NCBI GenBank assembly: GCA_002914805.1
Contig: JXTB01000422.1
Location: 62,001-126,000 of the forward strand
DNA: 64,000 nucleotides
Origin: Parasponia andersonii
Taxonomy: Eukaryota > Streptophyta > Magnoliopsida > Rosales > Cannabaceae
Reading direction: 5' to 3'
The notes under the pieces are model-generated. The model ran no database searches and had not been told where the DNA came from. It saw nothing but the letters and a program-made list of their open reading frames with translations. Shown here piece by piece: positions 1 through 10,895 of this stretch. The translations under genes and the position numbers were made by a program. Positions within the stretch are counted from its first letter, which is position 1, and each line of letters begins with the position of its first letter.

Positions 1-1103
1 GTTTCAAATATTTGCAGTATAGCAATATCATTATAAACGAGCAATAATTAATAAGTACATTTGGACCCACACACAAAAAATTATATGTAAATTTTACGTG
101 TGCGGTACTAACAAAATATATGTTATCCTTTAAGATTATTTAGAACTAATTTAGTACTAATATGGTTATGTATGAATATTGTTCTCCCATTTCTTTTTCT
201 TTTTTTTTTTCTTTTCTCGCGTTAATAATTACGAATCACACTTGTTCAATTTTAAGAACTATTATTCTCTAATAATAGATGTTTAAAAAAGCAAAAGAAT
301 AAGCTGAATTAATTTGTCTATATTAACCAAATCACAGTGCTTTAAAGAGTGTAACACATGCGCTGTTTATTAATGTATCTATGTACTCTAATTGGACAGT
401 TGTGCAGACAAGTAAAATAAGCCATAATATCATTAATTACAATATCACATCCTGAGAGTTTCCATGATAACTAGTCACATTCCAAGCACAAGTACACAGC
501 TAGGGACCACCACAACCAAATTGTTGTTATTATTAATATTATTTTTTGTTGCATTAGAATCCAATGTTTTCAGAGTTGTATTGTAATTGGTCTTGTTCCC
601 CATTTGCATATAGTTACATGTATCAATTGTTCTTAAAACATTATTCAATCTATCAAAAAGTGGCCTTTTCTTTTTGGCATTAGTGTTCTCCCAAATGGCA
701 TGCAATTGTCCAGTAACAAAAATAAATTACAAACATTCCATTCCCATAGCCAGTAAAATTAAATTATATATATGCTTGATTTATTCCTAGTTGATTGAAT
801 GTAATTGGGCGGTACACTAGTCAAAGCAACCAGCGATAATAATAATAAAGAAAATGTTTCAATTATAATCCAGTTTGATTCTTTTCCGGCGCAAATCCAC
901 TTTGCTTATTTAATGCATTTGGTGTTTAATAACAATATCATCTTGGCTTGTACTTTTGACTTTGTTTTAGTGGAATTGATTTCTTTTGCATATAAAAATG
1001 CTACAATGGTAAATATAAGAACCTTGGGTGGTTGAGCTTGAGAATATATATACTCGTCAATTTAGTAATTTTTTTTAGTCGTATAGATATTCTTTTTTTT
1101 TTT

Positions 1104-1290
1104 AATTATTATTATCATCTAACAGTGATCCAACGGTTATAATAATATATTTAAAAAAATATATATTATTAATATTATTTTTTTCTTACTTTTTACTATA
1201 AAAAATACATATAAAAATTTATAATTAACCAAAATAATACTTATATATAAATTAAAAAAATACTTACTGAATTAATACCATACATATATA
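1104..1290. repeat. dispersed AT-rich repeat, family 2, copy 1
   Basis: This segment resembles the one at 28230-28561. Both run from a 'cat.gtctaa/catctaac' start, through 'ttataataa' and 'ttataaaaaa' blocks, to a shared 'aaaaaaatacttact' block near the end. The alignment was by eye in very AT-rich sequence, so boundaries are approximate. The second copy has recognisable terminal inverted repeats; this one is less clear. Confidence 0.4.
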
Positions 1291-1361
1291 TTTTGCAGCC
1301 TTTTGGGTTGGGCCGTTTGGCCCATCATTTTTTATTGAAAGATGAAAAATTGACTAATTTT

Positions 1362-1752
1362 CTAGTTAATTTTGGACTAATTAATTATTTGACCATCTTT
1401 TTTAGCTCAAAATTTAGTACGACTAAACTCAAAAATTTATAAATAAATATCTAACTTACTTAATGATAAAGTAAAAAATATAACATATTCCACGACTAAA
1501 GTTTTTTAAAAAATAAACATTTACCCATAACTTTCAAAACATGAATATCTACTAAACCAATTTAAAAAATTGATCATTTGCCTAATTATAGTTAAATGTG
1601 TTTATTTCTTTTAAAATTTTAGTTATTGAATATGTTATATTTTTTATTTTTATCATTAAGTGAATTAGATAATTTGCTATAAACTTTTGAGTTTGGTTAT
1701 ATAGTAAATTTTGAGTTCAAATAATTAGTTATCTCAAAATTGATAATACTAT
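1362..1752. repeat. fold-back (long inverted repeat) element, MITE-like
   Basis: The left arm (about 1362-1545) and right arm (about 1555-1752) are imperfect reverse complements. Matching blocks include 'ttaatgataaa' with 'tttatcattaa', 'aaaaatataacatattc' with 'gaatatgttatatttttt', and 'ctcaaaattta' with 'taaattttgag'. The centre is near 1550. The transcript would form one long hairpin. No coding frame is present. A non-autonomous fold-back transposon is most likely; a long hairpin RNA locus is an alternative. Confidence 0.6.
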
Positions 1753-1754
1753 TT

Positions 1755-1985
1755 TTGTAGTAATAGTTTTTAAATTAATATTTTAGTAATGTCACAGTTG
1801 TTACACAATGAATCACATAATTTATAACTATAAAATAATAATTTTTCTATAATTAATCAATAAAAACAAATTCTGTGAATTTCTGTTACATATAACAAGA
1901 TCACAAAAATACTAAAACATCATTAAAAAAAATCATTTTTCAACACATTGTTTAGAAAGTTATTTTAGCCAAAATTACTGTCGAT
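1755..1985. repeat. dispersed repeat, family 1, copy 1
   Basis: Similar by eye to 36130-36365. Shared blocks in the same order are 'cataattt', 'acaaattctgtga', 'attaaaaaa.ttatttttcaa' and 'attttagtaaaa/attttagccaaaa'. It abuts the fold-back element. This is probably a non-autonomous transposon relic; the ends are not defined. Confidence 0.45.
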
Positions 1986-2219
1986 TTTTGACAAAATAGT
2001 AGACCCCTATAAAAAGTCGTTGGGCCCACGTCGCAATCACCTTGGCAAGCTTGGTAATGTGCGACGCGCACATTCACCATCCACAGTAACCTCACCATTT
2101 GGCGACTAGAAAACTGCCATGTGTGCGTTTGACCAACTCTATATCGTACCCGTCAAATACTCTGTCAACGGCAGATGATGGATCCAAGTAATTATCCCAC
2201 CTGAGAAAAAACCGAGGTG

Positions 2220-2253
2220 CACGTGATTACTGTTCAGTCGTCATCTGCACGTG
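2220..2253. promoter_or_regulatory. paired G-box (CACGTG) motifs
   Basis: Two palindromic CACGTG cores lie at 2220-2225 and 2248-2253, 28 bp apart, each preceded by TG and followed by A. Such pairs bind bZIP and bHLH factors in plant promoters and resemble ABRE pairs. They are 2.3 kb upstream of the FLZ start codon. Their target gene is therefore uncertain. Confidence 0.4.
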
Positions 2254-4197
2254 ACCTCTTTTTTTTTTTTCTTTTTCTTTCTTTCTTATCCTGTTTTTGT
2301 CCTTTTAATACATTACCATAAATAGGATCAACACGGCAGACATACCATAGTAATTGATGCCTGTCTAATTTGAAATAACAATTCTCAGGTTTTATTTTAT
2401 TTTTCCTTTTTTAGTGGGTAGTGAAGCTTCAAATTTTAGACATTAATAAAACCAATGTTAAACCTATGAGTAGTTAGATATGAACTTGAAAGCAAATTAT
2501 GTTAAATTAAATTAAGAAAGGAAAAATGAATTTTTAGTGGAACAGAACTATTGGTATTTGGGCAGGTATTATTCCAATCAATGTTTGTTAAGAAAACTTT
2601 AATAGTTTATGTGCAAAAAACAATGTAATTTATTTAAATATAGAATATTTTTTTGGTGATAAATAAAGCCTATGGAGTCATGGACCTAATTGATGGTCGA
2701 GTTAAGCAAAAATATAGGCAAAGGTCAATTTTTGGCGTTTTAAAATGTATCAACTTTAGTGTATGTTGATCAAAAAGAAAAAGGCCGATTTGTGAAAGTA
2801 TTTACTTTAAACAAACGTCAATGGAAATGATAGTGGTTTTTACCTTTTTAATGATTCTATTTATTTCCATTCTCTTTTTTCCCCTCAAAAGTCACACAAC
2901 ACTAGTATTTAACAACAACAAAAAAAAAAAAAACAACTTTAATATTCATGCATAGAGTATCATAAAATAATTCACTTATCATAAAATAATTCACTAAGGA
3001 CTCAAATATTCATCCAATTAATTGGAATGTGAATGTTATTTAGAAATTAGGGAAGATACATAGAAAGACAGAATACACTCCACTTGCATTAGAAGGGATG
3101 CTACTTTGTAACCGAGAACAAAAGTTTTTATTTGTCTAAGTTATTTAATTGAAAAATTAAGTTGGGATTCCAAAAGCTTCCTTAAAAGCATCACTGGCAA
3201 GCCAAATAGAATTGTAGCTCAATTAAAGAACAAATAAGGCACCTAAAATTGATTGTTATTATTATTATTATTATTATTTGGCTTTAAAGCATTTATATTG
3301 TTGTGTTGTAAAGTGGAAAAAAACTATATTCTTTTCTTTTAAGTTTGATTGAAAATTTTTGGAAAGAAATTATTGTAATGTACTTGATGTGTGCTTTTTA
3401 TGTATGGTGAAGTCACAACTTACAAAGACCACCAAGCTCAGGTTCCCTAAGAATAAGATCATAAACACTCATAGCTTTGCATCTGTCCCCAGTCCCCACC
3501 TATAATTGCTTTATGTTTTATTTTCATGTGACAAGAAATGTGAATCAATTAACCACTAACTCCATTCCTTCCCTTTATTTTTTATTTTCTTTGTTGGCTT
3601 TTTGGGTTTGGCATTGGTGGGTTGCCATAGTGGGGTTTGTTTTGTTCCTTAGATATGCTTCCCCATTTCAAAGGTAATCAATAATCACCTCTTTCATTAT
3701 GTTAGTTTCAATATAATTTCGCAACTTAATAATCGAAATTTGTTGCATAAACCACAATTTAAAAAAAAAAAAAAAGTTAATAATTGATTTATGCCATTTG
3801 TATTATATAGTATAGTATATATACACACACACATATATGAGTTGTGTACGCTGTATGCATATGTATGGTAGTTGCTAGATTACTTTAAGAATAATATACC
3901 ACGAATCTACGGGAATAAAAAAAAAGCAAAAAAGAAAATATTTATCGTCGAAGAAAATGAGACTCACAAAAAATAACCAATAAAAATCTAATGATTGCTT
4001 GGCTAAAAAGTTATTAATAAGAAATCTTAAGGTTTTTTTTATTTATAAAAAAAAATTAAATAAAAGAAGGAAAGTGACAAGTGGCAAGCAAACAAAATTA
4101 AATAAAAGCAAAATAATTCAAACGTTGAGTGAGAAAGTATTTTTTTTATTTTAAATATAATTATTGCGGTTCCCCTGAAACCACAGGCGTTATAGAG

Positions 4198-4203
4198 AAG
4201 AAA

Positions 4204-4235
<32 letters not shown>

Positions 4236-4279
4236 TCAGAGTGAGCTGAGCCTTTAAGCTTGGCTCCTCTTCCTCCGAA

Positions 4280-4323
<44 letters not shown>

Positions 4324-4345
4324 TTGGAGGTTTTAAAAAAAAAAA
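4198..4345 (+). repeat. GAA-rich and (CT)n microsatellites in the probable 5' leader of the FLZ gene
   Basis: A GAA/GAG-rich tract at about 4198-4236 is followed by an uninterrupted CT dinucleotide run at about 4285-4320 and a poly-A stretch near 4337. These lie 200-330 bp before the start codon. Such tracts are common in plant 5' untranslated leaders, so this is probably transcribed. Confidence 0.6.
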
Positions 4346-4530
4346 AATAAAGGAAGAAGAAGAATCCATTTCTTGCTTCTACATCACTCTTATATGAAAG
4401 CTTTAATATCTTTTCCTTAATGTCATCTTCACTTGTTAGGAGTCAAAGCTTTGTGGGTCTTCCTCTGCTTTGATAAAAACTCGATCTGAATTTTGGTTGA
4501 AGAATCTAACAAGTACCCAATTGCACAAAC

Positions 4531-6695
4531 ATGGAGATTTCATCTGGGAAAAGAAAACCCACCATCAATATCTCTCTCTTCGCCACTTTGTCCGAGTCTT
4601 TCTCCCTGGAGAAGCCATCCAACACCGCCAAGTCTCCGAGAAATTTCCAAGCTGGTTTGGTCGGCCTCGGCATAGTGGCTGCCATGACCGATTTGAGCTA
4701 TTCCCATGGACATGAAGCATTTGCTGGAGCCTCTGCTAATCTAGCGGCGTCGCCCAAATCGAGCCCGATCCCTATTGTTTCGTCTGCAGCGAGAGCCACT
4801 GCTCATTTCAGAGGTGGGCTTGGTTTGGAGAGGGATGATGATGATGAAGTGGATGAGTTGTCGGAGAGCTATACTTGTGTGATTTCTCACCATGGCAACA
4901 ATTTGATCAGGAAACGTGTTTATTATGATGACAAGCTTAATGTTGTTGTTAATAATTCCTGTATGGTTACCTCCGGTGTGTTCTCTGCTTCACCGGCTAA
5001 TATCGGCGAAGTGGAGAGAGAGTTTTGGACTGAGGATTTTTTGACTTGTTGCTTTCTCTGCAAGAAGCAGCTTCAAGGACTGGACATATTCATGTACAGG
5101 TAAGAGAAGAACTGCAATAACAATTATTTAGATCGTGTTTTGAAGCCTTTTGGTTGGCTAAGATTGATTTGCGTATGATTAGTATTTCATGAATTTTTTG
5201 TTAGAACTAATTAGCTGTTGATGACTTTTTTTTCCTTGAATGTTTACTGTGTATCAATTGTCATTTCTGAGCTAGCTCGCAGTTAGGTATAGATTATATG
5301 CTGAGCCATGAGCATGATAGGGTGAATTATTGATAGGAATACACATAGTTCTGGCTCGAATAGACTTCACCTTTGGTTATCTGGAGTATGGTTTCGTAGA
5401 CAAAGTCTTGCACTAGCTTGACCTTTGTAATTGTGTTGTTTGACATCTAATAGTAATAATGCTTGAATGTATATGCTATGTATAGGATTTAACTATTCAT
5501 TCTACGTTAATGATTTCATATATCACTTGCAGAAAATGAGAACGGGAAATTGATATTTGATTGCATGTACGTTTCTCTATTAGCTATTGCTGTAGTTGGC
5601 GTGTATAGTTTTAGTACAGCCTTGATGTTTTGCCAACTGTTGTGTCTATTAGCGTATTAAGTTATCTTTGTCTTGCGACCATAAGCCGTCTTCCTTAGTT
5701 TGCACTCTTTTCTTCACGATGGCTTGCGGAAGCACTCTAATCACAAGTATTAAGCTTATTGAGTCCAATCCTCAACTTTGATCTGTCTTGCATAAGTGAC
5801 CCGATTAAGTTTTCCAAGTTTTCATTATTTGGAGAACTTTCACTCAAGTTTATGTTACTGCAGTATAATTACTAGTGTCAATCAATAAAAGATTCATATG
5901 AGTCTGAATTTTGACTGCTTTTTCCATGCTTGAGAAGTATGGACGGGGGGTTTTATGCCAAATTGCTAATAATCATTACAAAATTGCATCTTTCTTTGTA
6001 AAGGTGGAACATGACAGCTGTTTCCTTAATCATTAGTTTGAGCAGTGCTTGTCTCACTTTGAAGCCACAATTTTGTACTCGGTCCTTTGTTCAAAATTAT
6101 TAACTTTGATATAACAGTACAGTCGCTTTTACTTCCTTGAAACACAAACGTTTTGACAACTTTTTTTGAGCTTCCTTCTGTTTTACGGTCATCATTTTGT
6201 GAGCCACTTTGTCAACTGTTCATTAAGCATCTATACCCACTACTTATCCCTGGAGTTCATGTTCTCAAAAATTGTCTTGCTATTCTTTCTTTCTTTCCCT
6301 TTCTCCTTTATGTATGCTGTTTCTAAGGAATACTGAAACTGTTGACAATTTCGGATTCTAGGTTGGCCATCTGGTTCTTGCCTCTGGCGATAGTATGTCT
6401 TAGTGAAAGTGGCTTCTTACTTTTACTGTTTGCAGTATTTGGTGCTCAGTTGTTGGGATGCTTCATTAGGATGTTTATAAAAAGTTCATTATGTTAGCCT
6501 AATATAAGATTGGTTGGCCTTTGTTTGAATTGCAGAGGAGAAAAAGCATTTTGCAGCAGTGAGTGTCGGGACAAACACATCAGGAGTGAAGATTATAAAG
6601 ACAAGTGCAGGTCTGAAGCAATGAAACCATCTCTTGATTACTCCTCTCCTCGCTCTAGTCCACAAGTGTTTTTTGCTGGGGTTGCTGCAGCATGA
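4531..6695 (+). CDS. FCS-like zinc finger (FLZ, DUF581) protein
   Basis: Two exons, 4531-5099 and 6536-6695, give 242 aa. The donor at 5100 (AG|GTAAGA) and acceptor at 6535 (TGCAG|A) join inside the FLZ domain, restoring Tyr-Arg-Gly. The domain occupies roughly residues 180-215: FLTCCFLCKKQL, then LDIFMYRGEKAFCSSECR. This gives the Cys-x2-Cys ... Cys-x3-Cys pattern of the single alpha-beta-alpha FLZ finger. In this family the domain docks on SnRK1 kinase subunits, making the proteins scaffolds in energy and ABA signalling. The N-terminus carries an acidic DDDDEVDE run and the family-like segment SYTCVISHHG. The intron position inside the finger is typical. The sequence looks closest to the longer FLZ8/10/11-type members; the exact orthologue is not resolved. 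Confidence 0.9.
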
Positions 6696-7800
6696 TTTTT
6701 TTTTTAATACTTTCAAACTTAGTATGAGTAAATAAAAGGATCCGAAAGGGTATCCAAAATAAACTTGGTACATCGGCATATAGATAATATACAAAGTAGC
6801 AGTTAAAACTAAGAAGAGTATAAACATTAAGCAGTAAGCAGGTAGCCTTTACTCGTACTTGCAGAAGAAATTCTTATGAGAATATATAAACGTGTATGAA
6901 ACTTGAAGAGGGAGAATCATTATGTACATCTCCTTTTCCGAAATCTAGTGGTCATATATCTTATAATGACGACTTCAATTAAATATCCAGTTTATGCTAC
7001 TTTCTGATTATTGAGCATTCCCGTGGCTTTTTATATGAGTTTTATCTTTTTAAGCATTTCATAATTTTTCTTGATGAGAAGAACAACCATGAATCAATAC
7101 ATATTAACATGCATGCATAGATTAATGCTGCTGATATTCTGACAATCTTTCAACATGCCTTTCCAGTAAAGAGCGCGTTGCTCGTATGAATCATACATAT
7201 AAAACCTGGATAAAATATTAATACATGGGCCTTCGGATATAAACCACTGGAATAGTAGGCCTAGTAAAAGGGGTATTGGACCTTATAATTTACTAATTTA
7301 AAAATCTAGATTTTAACAGTTTCACTATTTTTTTAGTATTTAGGTGGGTAACTTATGTTAGCTGATATAGTTGCAAACCAGGTGATTACCTAGTGGGTAA
7401 CTTTTTTAGAGCTACCCACTAAGTTCTTATCTTCCATAAATAAAAAATAAAATAAAATAAAAAACTAAGTGATTATCAAGGTCATTGGATGACCACGAGA
7501 TCACCTAGTGGGTGACTTACAGTAGTTTGTTAATCAGCAAAATCTGAATAGAAAAATTGGATTATTTCTTTAATCCTATTCTTTTTCCTGTGCTCTCATG
7601 AATAACCCAAGTATAGATGAACTCAGGTTGGATTTAGTATTGGGCTTAATACAAACTAAAGCCCACAACTCCACTTTGACTTTTGTAAGAAGAAAAAGTT
7701 GACACTGTAGTGGCGGTCGTGGAAGGTAGAACAAGTTTGACCAGTAGGAAAATATGGAAACTACCTTGTTTAAATTGAAAAGTATCAGACATTTATATTA
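6696..7800. other. intergenic: FLZ 3' region and distal C4H promoter
   Basis: No gene is supported. The first few hundred bases are probably the 3' untranslated region of the FLZ gene. A cluster of repeated motifs lies at 7341-7519 (separate entry). A short AAAATA microsatellite lies near 7440-7465. Confidence 0.6.
7341..7519. repeat. cluster of TAGTGGGTAACTT-like direct and inverted motifs
   Basis: The motif occurs directly at 7341 (taggtgggtaactt), 7391 (tagtgggtaactt) and 7506 (tagtgggtgactt). It occurs inverted at 7411-7423 (gctacccactaag). The 7391 and 7411 copies form a hairpin with an 11-of-12 bp stem. Function is unknown. Confidence 0.45.
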
Positions 7801-7813
7801 ATATTTCCATTTC

Positions 7814-7968
7814 ACCTACCAACTAATCTAAACTCGGTGACTTTAGTTAAAGATTAACTCCTCCGCCTCCTCCTCCTCCTACCTTGATTTTTGTAGAGCC
7901 CATTGTATTGCCTCAAAAACCATTTGACACCACCAACCCCTCCATGCTTTCCATTTCCACTATATAAA
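7814..7968 (+). promoter_or_regulatory. C4H core promoter: AC elements and TATA box
   Basis: ACCTACC (AC-I type) is at 7814-7820 and overlaps an ACCAAC at 7818-7823. ACCAACC (AC-II type) is at 7932-7938. A TATA box, TATATAAA, is at 7961-7968, 127 bp before the start codon. AC elements are the known binding sites of R2R3 MYB factors that switch on phenylpropanoid and lignin genes. Their position immediately upstream of a C4H gene supports both calls. Confidence 0.75.
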
Positions 7969-8094
7969 TTTGTGTCATTTCCCTCCTTAATGTCAAGTCT
8001 CAACTCTCTCTACATCATTCTTCTCCACCTAGCTAGCTAGTACAATCTCTTCAATCTCTCTTTTCCCTATTCTTGTAAACCACAAGGTACAAAG

Positions 8095-9863
8095 ATGGGT
8101 CATCTTGGTCTCAAATCCATTATTTTCCCTATTCTTCTTACGATAACACTTGTGTCAACCTTAACCACCAAGCTATCTATCCTACTTCTTGTTCCTCTAG
8201 TTCTCCATGTCTTGATACGTTCCATTTCCAAGCGTTCCTCCAACAACCTCCCTCCCGGCCCGCTTTCCCTCCCAATTGTTGGAAACTGGCTCCAAGTTGG
8301 CAATGACTTGAACCATCGGTTTCTTGCTTCCCTCTCCCGAACTTACGGCTCCGTTGTCCTCCTCAAACTTGGCTCCAGAAACTTGACTGTTGTGTCTGAC
8401 CCTGAACTCGCCAACCAAGTCCTCCACGCTCAAGGTGTCGAATTTGGCTCCCGCCCCCGCAACGTTGTCTTCGACATATTCACTGGCAATGGACAAGACA
8501 TGGTCTTCACTGTCTACGGAGACCACTGGCGCAAGATGCGCAGAATCATGACATTGCCGTTTTTCACAAACAAAGTTGTCCACCTCTACAGTACTATGTG
8601 GGAGCAGGAAATGGACTTGGTCGTTGATGACCTTAATAGAGATGAGAGAGTGAGAAGTGAAGGGATTGTTATCAGGAGAAGGTTGCAGTTGATGCTGTAC
8701 AATATCATGTACAGAATGATGTTTGACACCAAGTTCGAGTCGCTAGAAGATCCGTTGTTCATTGAAGCTACTAAGTTCAACTCCGAAAGAAGCCGACTTG
8801 CGCAGAGTTTCGAGTATAACTACGGAGATTTCATTCCTTTGCTGAGACCATTCTTGAGAGGCTACTTGAACAAGTGCAGGGACTTGCAGTCTAGAAGGCT
8901 GGCCTTCTTCAACAACTACTTTGTTAACAAAAGAAGGTACAAAAAACATAGAGAGTCTCCTACGCTCCTCTTTCTTTCTTTCTTTTTTTTTTGGATAAGA
9001 TTCTAAAAGCAGTTGAATAAGAAAGGTGTTTGATGAAACTTGCTATTTTTAAAATTTTCTAAGTAATCAACTTTTTACGATAGAATTTAACATTAATGCT
9101 CGGGACTAATGCACGTGCTTCTTTCAGGGAAATTATGGCTGCGAATGTAGAGAAGCACAAGATAAGCTGCGCCATTGACCACATAATAGATGCTGAGAAG
9201 AAAGGAGAGATTAGTAAAGAAAATGTACTCTACATCGTCGAGAACATCAATGTTGCAGCCATAGAGACCACGTTATGGTCCATGGAATGGGCTATAGCTG
9301 AGTTGGTTAACCATCCAACCGTTCAAAGCAAAGTCAGGGAAGAGATCAGAGCCGTCCTTAAAGGAGAACCAGTAACAGAATCAAACCTGAATAAGTTGCC
9401 ATATCTACAAGCCACGGTGAAGGAGACTTTAAGATTACACACTCCAATACCTCTGTTGGTACCACATATGAACCTTGAAGAAGCAAAGCTAGGAGGTTAC
9501 ACCATTCCAAGAGAATCCAAGGTTGTGGTCAATGCCTGGTGGCTTGCCAACAACCCTGCCTGGTGGAAGAAGCCAGAGGAATTCAGGCCGGAGCGGTTCT
9601 TGGAAGAGGAAGGCAGCACTGAAGCCGTGGCTGGTGGGAAAGTTGATTTTCGATTCCTACCATTTGGGGTGGGAAGGAGGAGCTGCCCCGGAATCATACT
9701 TGCCCTGCCAATCCTGGCTTCTGTTATAGCGAAACTGGTTTCGAGTTTTGAGATGAAGGCTCCTAAGGGAGTGGAGAAGGTTGATGTGAGTGAAAAAGGA
9801 GGGCAGTTCAGCTTGCATCTAGCAAACCATTCCACGGTTGTGTTCAATCCAATCAGGGCATGA
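8095..9863 (+). CDS. C4H: trans-cinnamate 4-hydroxylase, class II (CYP73A)
   Basis: This P450 hydroxylates trans-cinnamate to p-coumarate in the phenylpropanoid pathway, on the ER with P450 reductase. Exons 8095-8936 and 9128-9863 give 525 aa; the joint AG|G restores Arg281 (KRREIMAAN). A long hydrophobic N-terminus with about two membrane segments (residues 5-45) precedes the hinge [18 protein letters not shown]. Further landmarks are the oxygen-binding AAIETT (about 324-329), ExxR in KETLR (380-383), PERF (435-438) and the heme loop [11 protein letters not shown], with Cys about 467. C4H-specific stretches include [27 protein letters not shown] and EKGGQFSLH. The extended N-terminus, REIMAAN segment and single intron seen here fit class II rather than class I C4H. 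AC elements upstream suggest MYB control. Confidence 0.96.
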
Positions 9864-10895
9864 CTTTCATAGCCGAGTTAGGAACCTCAAGGACCAATTG
9901 GTTCAGTTTCATTTAGCATCTACTATTTTATTCATCTGTTGTGTGTTTCTTCACTTTTAAGTATTCTTCTCTCCATCAAAACAGAATGCAAGAATAAAGC
10001 ATAGTTTCAGATTAGCCAGAGTGTGTGGACATTAATCCAAAAACAAAATTTGGACAAACAGAAATCTGTCTCTCAATCTTTATTATAACAATAACTAGAG
10101 ATTTCAAACTTCGAGTCTCTAAAAGCTGCAATTCATAAACACTTCAGCTGTAATTAAATTTTATTTTTCAAAGGTGTCTCCTTAGAATGAATTCAACGCA
10201 GAATTATGTCCAACTCAACATGAAGAGATGATAAGTACAATAGGCATTAACAGAAATAAAGAACAGAGAAAGGGTCGACGGGAACCTGAATTTCTAGCCT
10301 TAGTATCAAAGCACTTCATCAATGTTCTATCTATACACTCGGAATACTAAACACAAAAAATTCAAAATCTGAGCATACATTGCCTTGCGAGTTACAATCT
10401 TTGACTAATATAAATTAATTTCATTAAAGAAATCTACAAATTTACACACTCAGAACTAGCCATTAAAAATTTATGCTTCTACTTTCTACAATGCACTTGA
10501 GTGGGAGGACTTCAAAACTGGAAAAAAAGGGCGGAGGAAAAAAAACAAGAATTAGTACATATTCCTTTTACAACAACAGGAATCAAAAATCCACAGCCAA
10601 CTTCCGGAAGGTGGGGTGGGGTGGGGTGGGGTGTGGGGACTGCACTCCTCTTAGAACTTGGGAGCATTGGAATCAATCAGTCAGAAGGGAGTTCTGTTTG
10701 CAAATCACCTTTGCTTACTATCTGGAGCTGAAGTAATTTTTATCTGTCAAATTATCACTTCTTAAATCTGTTTGCTGCTGCAAAGCCACTGACTACTATT
10801 CAGCGGCAGCATTATAACATGCTTAAATATATTAAGCAGTCTTGATTAAGCGCTTCCGAACCCCAAGAAGAATGTCAGCATTCAGCTAAACTACA
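9864..10895. other. intergenic between convergent C4H and ARF genes
   Basis: Tail-to-tail spacer of about 1 kb that should contain both 3' untranslated regions. No further gene is seen. It includes a G-rich tandem tract at 10613-10638. Confidence 0.7.
10613..10638 (+). repeat. (GGGGT)n tract, potential G-quadruplex
   Basis: Five GGGG runs lie at 10613, 10618, 10623, 10628 and 10635, separated by single T or TGT. This meets the simple G4 pattern with very short loops. It falls about 260 bp beyond the ARF stop codon. Relative to the ARF transcript the strand is C-rich; relative to C4H it is G-rich. Confidence 0.7.

Larger units (their letters stand above)
1..4180. other. AT-rich intergenic region
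   Basis: No protein-coding gene is supported here; the short open frames are low-complexity. The stretch holds two dispersed repeats and a fold-back repeat (listed separately), a T-rich tract near 2262-2285, an (ATT)n run near 3255-3280 and CA/TA microsatellite sequence near 3812-3838. The last 2 kb are likely upstream sequence of the FLZ gene. Confidence 0.7.

Noticed and set aside
475..705. Minus-strand 76-codon frame rich in Asn
   Set aside because: Low-complexity AT-derived sequence with no domain, start context or linked exon.
6489..6827. Minus-strand 112-codon frame
   Set aside because: It lies antisense over the second FLZ exon and its 3' region; a shadow of the real gene.
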